From: Excoecaria cochinchinensis
Lineage: Eukaryota > Streptophyta > Magnoliopsida > Malpighiales > Euphorbiaceae
Length of the DNA stretch: 64,000 nt
Assembly: GCA_947683425.1 (NCBI GenBank)
Contig: CANTUQ010000055.1
Location: forward strand, 6,640,501-6,704,500
Direction of reading: 5' to 3'
The position numbers and the translations under genes were made by a program. The notes below the pieces were generated by a model that worked only from the letters and a program-made list of their open reading frames with translations, was not told the origin of the DNA and did no database searches. This document shows positions 59,201 through 64,000 of the stretch, piece by piece (the first letter of the stretch is position 1; every line of letters starts with the position of its first letter).

Positions 59201-60233
59201 TGGTTCAAGAATCGCATGATTTGGAGTTTTAAAACTCACAATATAGGCTAATTACTGAAGAGAGGTCAAGTGCATTCCAACCTAGTTTCACCCAAAAACC
59301 TACTCACATGCACAATTGAGCAATTTAAACCAACACTCACTACCATCATCATCTATCATCAACCACACAATCAAGAAACTTATATCATACATGAATATAT
59401 AAACAAAAATTCATATATATACAATAAAATTTCCCAAACCTGGAAATCAAAGATCCAAAGTCACTTTCTAGCTTCTATCTACAATCTTTTCCTTGCCCTT
59501 GAGCTTCCTCTTGTTACCACCAACTAGCACAAACCAAAAACCCAGAAATTACTTTTAATCCAAAACCCTAACTCACACAAAATCAAAAGAAATAAAAAGA
59601 GAAGAAGGAGAACCCAACCGTAGGAACCCTAAAACCCCAACTTACCTTAACAATCTTACTTCCCAAGCTCCACTAAATCACTTCTAATTTATTCACTCTA
59701 AACCAAGAGATTGAGCAAAGAAAGGGAAGACAAGAAAAGGAAATGGAAAATCGGGAAGATGAAAGGAAAATAAACGTGGACTCCTCTCTTACTTTCACTT
59801 TGTCTTTCTTTTCACACTTAATGTACACCTACCAATTCCACTTGTCCACTTCCTATAGGTACACATGTCATAATCTTCAATCCCACTTTGACTTACTCAC
59901 ACATGCACCATACACCAAACACACACAAGTACCTCCTACAATAATATCTCCATGTTATCAAACCTAAGTCACACCCTAACATTTCTTATAACCCACTTTT
60001 CATCCAAGGTACCATGCTCATAAATCACTCAATGAAATCCCTTAGCCCATTAACATCCTACTACCATACACCACTAACACACCATAATAATTCCTTTACT
60101 TACTTTATTTAATTAATTTCTTAGCAACTAAATCCTTATTATCCATATTACTCATGCATAAATTACCCAAAATACCCTTCACTTAACTGACTCAGCTTGC
60201 CGATTCCGACTGGGCCCGATTTGGGGTGTTACA
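56245..60233 (-). repeat. 3' LTR of E (3,989 bp)
   Basis: TGTCACACCCC... to ...GGGGTGTTACA on the plus strand. It has the 3' hairpin (56621-56638), small palindromes (57480-57620), a TCGCG palindrome array (57930-58335) with more palindromes at 58849-58888, a lysine-rich ORF tail (about 59468-59524) and a donor TAAG|GTAAGT (59640-59645). Confidence 0.9.
57930..58335. repeat. TCGCG palindrome array in the E 3' LTR
   Basis: Dense palindromes on TGTCGCGCTCGCGACA. At 58261-58328 four 17-bp units stand head to tail, two with CGCTCG and two with the perfect CGATCG centre. The other LTR has one unit at the same place (63643-63659). Confidence 0.88.
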
Positions 60234-61003
60234 AATCTACCCTCCTTAAAAGAATTTCGTCCTCGAAATTCACTTATATCCGATTTTCTGAATATCAAAA
60301 TCTTTATTACCAACATTCACACATTAACATTATACTATCCAAGTCATTTTTACTATTATCAGGACATATAGTAGAAATCCTTTTCACTAAATAAACATCT
60401 CCATAAATTTTGAGTTACAGATCGTTTGCATTCTATCACTATCATGTTAATCTTTTCACTTAACTCCTTCCTCATAACACTTCTCATCTTTTAAATACAG
60501 AGTCATTCACACATTCACTATACTCTTTCCTTGATCAAAATGATTATAACATTCCCTCCTAGATTACTAGTATCACTAGTCACAATTTGATTTTCACTTT
60601 TAAACTATCACATAAATCTTACAGTACTTATTATTTAATCATCTTATACAGAAATCTGCAATTTCATCCACTTACTTGCTTATACTTACCCCTACTACTC
60701 TTGTTCCTAATAGCAAATAGTACATGTATACCCTGTCAGCTTTCTCTCAATCAAAACACATATACAAATGTTTTTCATGTATGATCAAAAGGGATGATGA
60801 TGCAATGAAAATGAGATGGCTCATGTATGCAGAATGATGCTGAGGAAATGCAAGTAATGCTGTAATGATGCATTTAGTCCCATCCCCATGATTTAATATG
60901 TTTTTATTCAAATACTTTTCTGGAGATAGCTGACAGGTATATAGAGTACTACCAAAACCTTATGGAATCCAAATACCCTTCTACCTCAGATTACTAAATA
61001 ATT
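60234..61003 (-). other. Non-coding interior of E
   Basis: AT-rich, no recognisable protein. It holds the purine tract (AAGGAGGGTAGATTTG in minus sense, at about 60234-60248) and the 20-base hairpin GAATTTCG/CGAAATTC (60252-60271). Confidence 0.7.
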
Positions 61004-61498
61004 TTACTCGAACACCTCAAAACAAAACTTACCAGAAGGTTCTACAGGCTCTGTCACTACACTACGGTGCTCAACAAGCCTCGTTGGCCCACGAGTGGCT
61101 CTAAGCAAATCCTCCATATCCTTCCTAGCTTGCCTAGCTAGATTCTCCCTTGACTTCGGACAGTTGGCAAGCTGATGGGCTTTGCTGCCACATCGGAAAC
61201 AAGCTCCAGTGAGCTTCCGACAAAGTCCCCAATGTTGCTTCTGACAGAATTGGCATACCGGAACTTCTCGAATCTTTTTACCCGCTGGTACCTCTTTGCT
61301 CGACGTTTTTCTCTTTTGAAGTCCCTTCCGAGCGAAATCTTGAGGAACATGAGGGGTAATCAACCTATCCAAAATTCGAACCAATCCTCGCACTAGAGCC
61401 CTATCGTCAGAAACAGAACCAGAATCCCTAGCCGGAGGACGTTCGGAAACACTCTGATCAACACTAATTGGATTTACACTTTCTGTCGTCTCATCCGT
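61004..61498 (-). pseudogene. gag: Shortened gag of E (nucleocapsid part)
   Basis: One frame of about 165 codons without stops. The place of the usual ATG, after TTAG, reads ACG (61496-61498), so no standard start is present. The N-terminus (ETTESVNPI, then LVRILDRLITPHVP) matches the starts of A1, A2 and B gag. It then joins directly to the nucleocapsid part: KRKTSSKEVPAGKK, CQFCQKQHWGLC and the CCHC knuckle CFRCGSKAHQLANC. The central gag domain of about 150 residues is missing. The remaining protein is basic and could bind RNA but not build a shell. The absence of stops contrasts with the other copies. Confidence 0.8.
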
Positions 61499-61641
61499 CT
61501 AACACAACACACACAGGACAAGACACATCTGCATTAGGCCACGACACAAAACTGACTCTCAAACAAAGACTCGACACATAATAAGTAACATACAAAGACT
61601 CGATACTCAAACAAATAAAACAACCAGAATCGTCAAACCGC

Positions 61642-61653
61642 GCTCTGATACCA
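61642..61653 (-). other. Primer-binding site of E
   Basis: TGGTATCAGAGC in minus sense, five bases from the LTR. Confidence 0.92.
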
Positions 61654-61658
61654 CCTAA

Positions 61659-64000
61659 TGTCACACCCCAACCTATACTATGGAGACTTCTATTTGGATT
61701 AGAGGAAGAAGAATCCAAGATAGATAGGAGTGTCACATCCCACTAGAGTAAACAAGTAAACATCACATAAATAGAGTGACATATCCAGGACAATTAAAAA
61801 CTTTGAAAGAAAGAAGAGTGATACATAAGTGTGTAAATATTTACATAGAGTAGAAATATTACATCAGAATCTTTATCTATTATTACATATACATATTACA
61901 CAGATATACAAAAATTCCAAATTACAAAAGCTGAACAAGATACAAAACTTCTAGCTCCTATATGTGGCCGACTCTGCAGATGCGTAACTCGAACAGAAGC
62001 AAACCTGCCACTTGCACGGGGAAAAGAACCCGTGCTAAGCGATAACGCTAAGTGGGGAAAAATACATGAAAATATAGACGGCCATTCACAACGGTCGCTA
62101 AGGCATAACACATATACAAGAGTGAATGCATAAAATTCTGACAGACAATTATATATGCTTGCATAATATAGCCATGCACTCAAATGCTCTTAACCACGTT
62201 CATACACTTATTAATTAACACACCCACTTATTATGCAAAATCATTATATTTATCCAAACATATTTTTGTTAATGCCAAAAGATATATATGTCAGCCCAAA
62301 CCCAAGAGACGGCGTCAAAACATCACACTTCCACTGCATAAGCCTATTACATAAATTATCATGCCATAAAACGTGAACATATAATAACATATCGAAATGA
62401 CTACTATAGCTAATAACAAGGAGCTATATAGCATCGTAGTCAATTTATTACATATGCTAGATCAAGATCACACTCATAAATATGCAAATCGGTACACTTG
62501 ATCTTAATAACTAACAATACATATTAATTTATCCTATTACTATACAGAAATATAATGTCCACATTATGTAACACACCGACTTCACATACACATGCTATAA
62601 ACAAGACTATTTACAGATAACAGCAAAGGTACAATATATAGGTCAGAGTTACGTTTAGCCTGCTCAGAGACTTGTAAGCACCTTCACATATCTCAAAATT
62701 ATACCCATACGGATATCACATTCTTATGTTCGTAACTAATCAGATTCGCATGTTTGTAAACACAGAATAACAAACAATACACCTGCTGACTCATAATAGT
62801 GGATAACGAGTACTGAATTGTACCTTACGGGTACGAATCGAACACATAATATAATGTACCATACAAGTACAAGTCGGAAGGCAACATTTCATTGAACAGG
62901 ACCTTAAACAAGATCCATACACATACACATAATAGGGGTTCGCGAGGAACCATTCGGGGACCTGATCAGGGTCCAAATCGTTCAAAGGGGCGCTGCAGCT
63001 ACACATACATAGACTTTATTAGGCATGCCTAACTATCCACTAGACTGACTCTCGCAGGTCATGCATCATACCAATCATATTTCAAATTACATACTTTATA
63101 TACATTGCACATAAACAGCAATAGATGAGACATATGAATAAGGTCATAAAATCAATCATGTATCATACAATTTACACTTAAGCATAACATAATAATCTTA
63201 GAGAGATATCATAAGTATAGATATGCATAATACATTCAATTATATTAACATACTTAATAAAATAGTCAAAGAATAAACCTAAAGGCATCACAAGTTCGGA
63301 ATTTAAACATTGGAATCACCAAAGAAAACTCATTCAACACAACACATCTGTCGCGCTCGCGATCCCTGTCGCTGCACGCGACGGACTTCGCGATCGCGGG
63401 AAGGAGAGAAGGGCCCGGCTCTGTCGTGCTCGCGATGTTATCGCGATTGGGACAGAGGGCAAGCATTGCTATCGCGGGGTTGCGACAAGTCGCGTGCTCG
63501 CGATAGCACAGGCCAACAATATGCTCTGTCGCGATCGCGACGGTTGTCGCGCTCGCGACAGAGAGCAGACAAGCTATTGCTGTCGTGGGGTCGCGACAGC
63601 GTCGCGTGCTCGCGACGGCACAGCATCAAAATCACCGGTCTCTGTCGCGCTCACGACAGAGTCATGATTCCAAAAATCTGAAGAATTTTGCAAGATCTTT
63701 CCTTCCTCAAACTCACCCACAAACACACAAAACACATCCAAAGGTCTCTTACCTCATCTCCAGCCAGTTACACATCATTGACAACTTAAATCCAACATTT
63801 GTATTAAGTATTTTAATAAAACATGCCATTAACAATATCCATATACACAATCTATAATAACAACATTATTCGTCAATCATCTCAATCGCACCCACATTAA
63901 ATGCATTCATACATATGGTACATCATGCTAAGGTTACTCATGAGACCATCACATAATAGCACTCATCAATAAACAAACCTTCATGGAGTTATATGTATTA
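61659..64000 (-). repeat. 5' LTR of E, first part
   Basis: Almost the same text as 56245-58560. The 3' hairpin has one changed arm (CTAAGCG...CGCTAAG, 62035-62052). The palindrome array (63345-63665) is shorter. The LTR continues beyond the window. Confidence 0.9.

Larger units (their letters stand above)
56245..64000 (-). mobile_element. Element E, gag-only non-autonomous Tekay-like element (runs off the right edge)
   Basis: Two near-identical LTRs (56245-60233 and 61659 onward) surround only 1,425 bp. In minus sense this has a PBS, a shortened gag with a CCHC knuckle, then an AT-rich stretch, the conserved pre-PPT hairpin, a purine tract and the 3' LTR. No protease, RT or integrase is present. 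It would need proteins from a relative to move. The LTR text is very similar between the two copies, which suggests a fairly recent insertion. Confidence 0.9.

Noticed and set aside
1..64000. Host genes, tRNA or rRNA genes
   Set aside because: None found. The only tRNA-like text is in primer-binding sites.

Overview
The window looks like a gene-free piece of flowering-plant (probably dicot) heterochromatin. It is made almost wholly of Ty3/gypsy LTR retrotransposons inserted into one another. No host gene, rRNA or tRNA gene was recognised. The lineage calls rest on visible protein motifs: a C-terminal chromodomain and an initiator-Met-tRNA primer site for the Tekay/Del-like chromoviruses; a second, archaeal-type RNase H, a G-patch, a different primer site and extra ORFs for the Tat/Ogre-Retand-type elements. 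Species cannot be told from the sequence.

Layout. 1-2621: start of a minus-strand Tekay-like element (A1: gag, PBS, 5' LTR), inserted in the RNase H of element B. 2622-43774: minus-strand Tekay-like element B (gag, protease, RT, then its 5' LTR). That LTR is split by element A2 (5726-38606, plus strand) and by a solo Tat-type LTR (38984-41624). A2 is split three times: a solo Tat-type LTR in its RT (10364-13074), a complete 16.2-kb Tat/Ogre-type element in its 3' LTR (16602-32843, minus strand), and a 4.06-kb solo LTR, F (33173-37230). 43775-46272: part of another Tekay-like LTR (C, minus). 46345-49221: the start of LTR D (plus). D is cut by a second Tat-type element, G (49222-56244, minus). 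G's 3'-UTR satellite-like array is interrupted by solo LTR H (52545-55464), and its inner region is cut by E (56245 to beyond 64000, minus). E is a gag-only non-autonomous element with 4-kb LTRs.

Five insertions have 5-bp target duplications visible on both sides (two of these five duplications differ by one base) and a sixth has a perfect one; these fix the nesting order. Most coding frames are broken, largely by stops at positions where CAA, CAG or CGA would fit, as expected when methylated cytosines decay.

Most interesting: (1) the Tat/Ogre-type element carries two extra genes between integrase and 3' LTR, a sense ORF and an antisense plant-mobile-domain-like gene with its own TATA box, a good start context and a phase-0 GT-AG intron; (2) nearly all the long LTRs, from two lineages, hold a compact array of palindromes whose sequence differs between families and whose copy number changed between the two LTRs of one element; (3) the Tekay-like LTRs share a strong splice donor downstream of the promoter, an ordered set of small conserved hairpins, and in several copies a short lysine-rich tail; (4) the 3' UTRs of both Tat-type elements contain satellite-like tandem arrays, one with higher-order structure.
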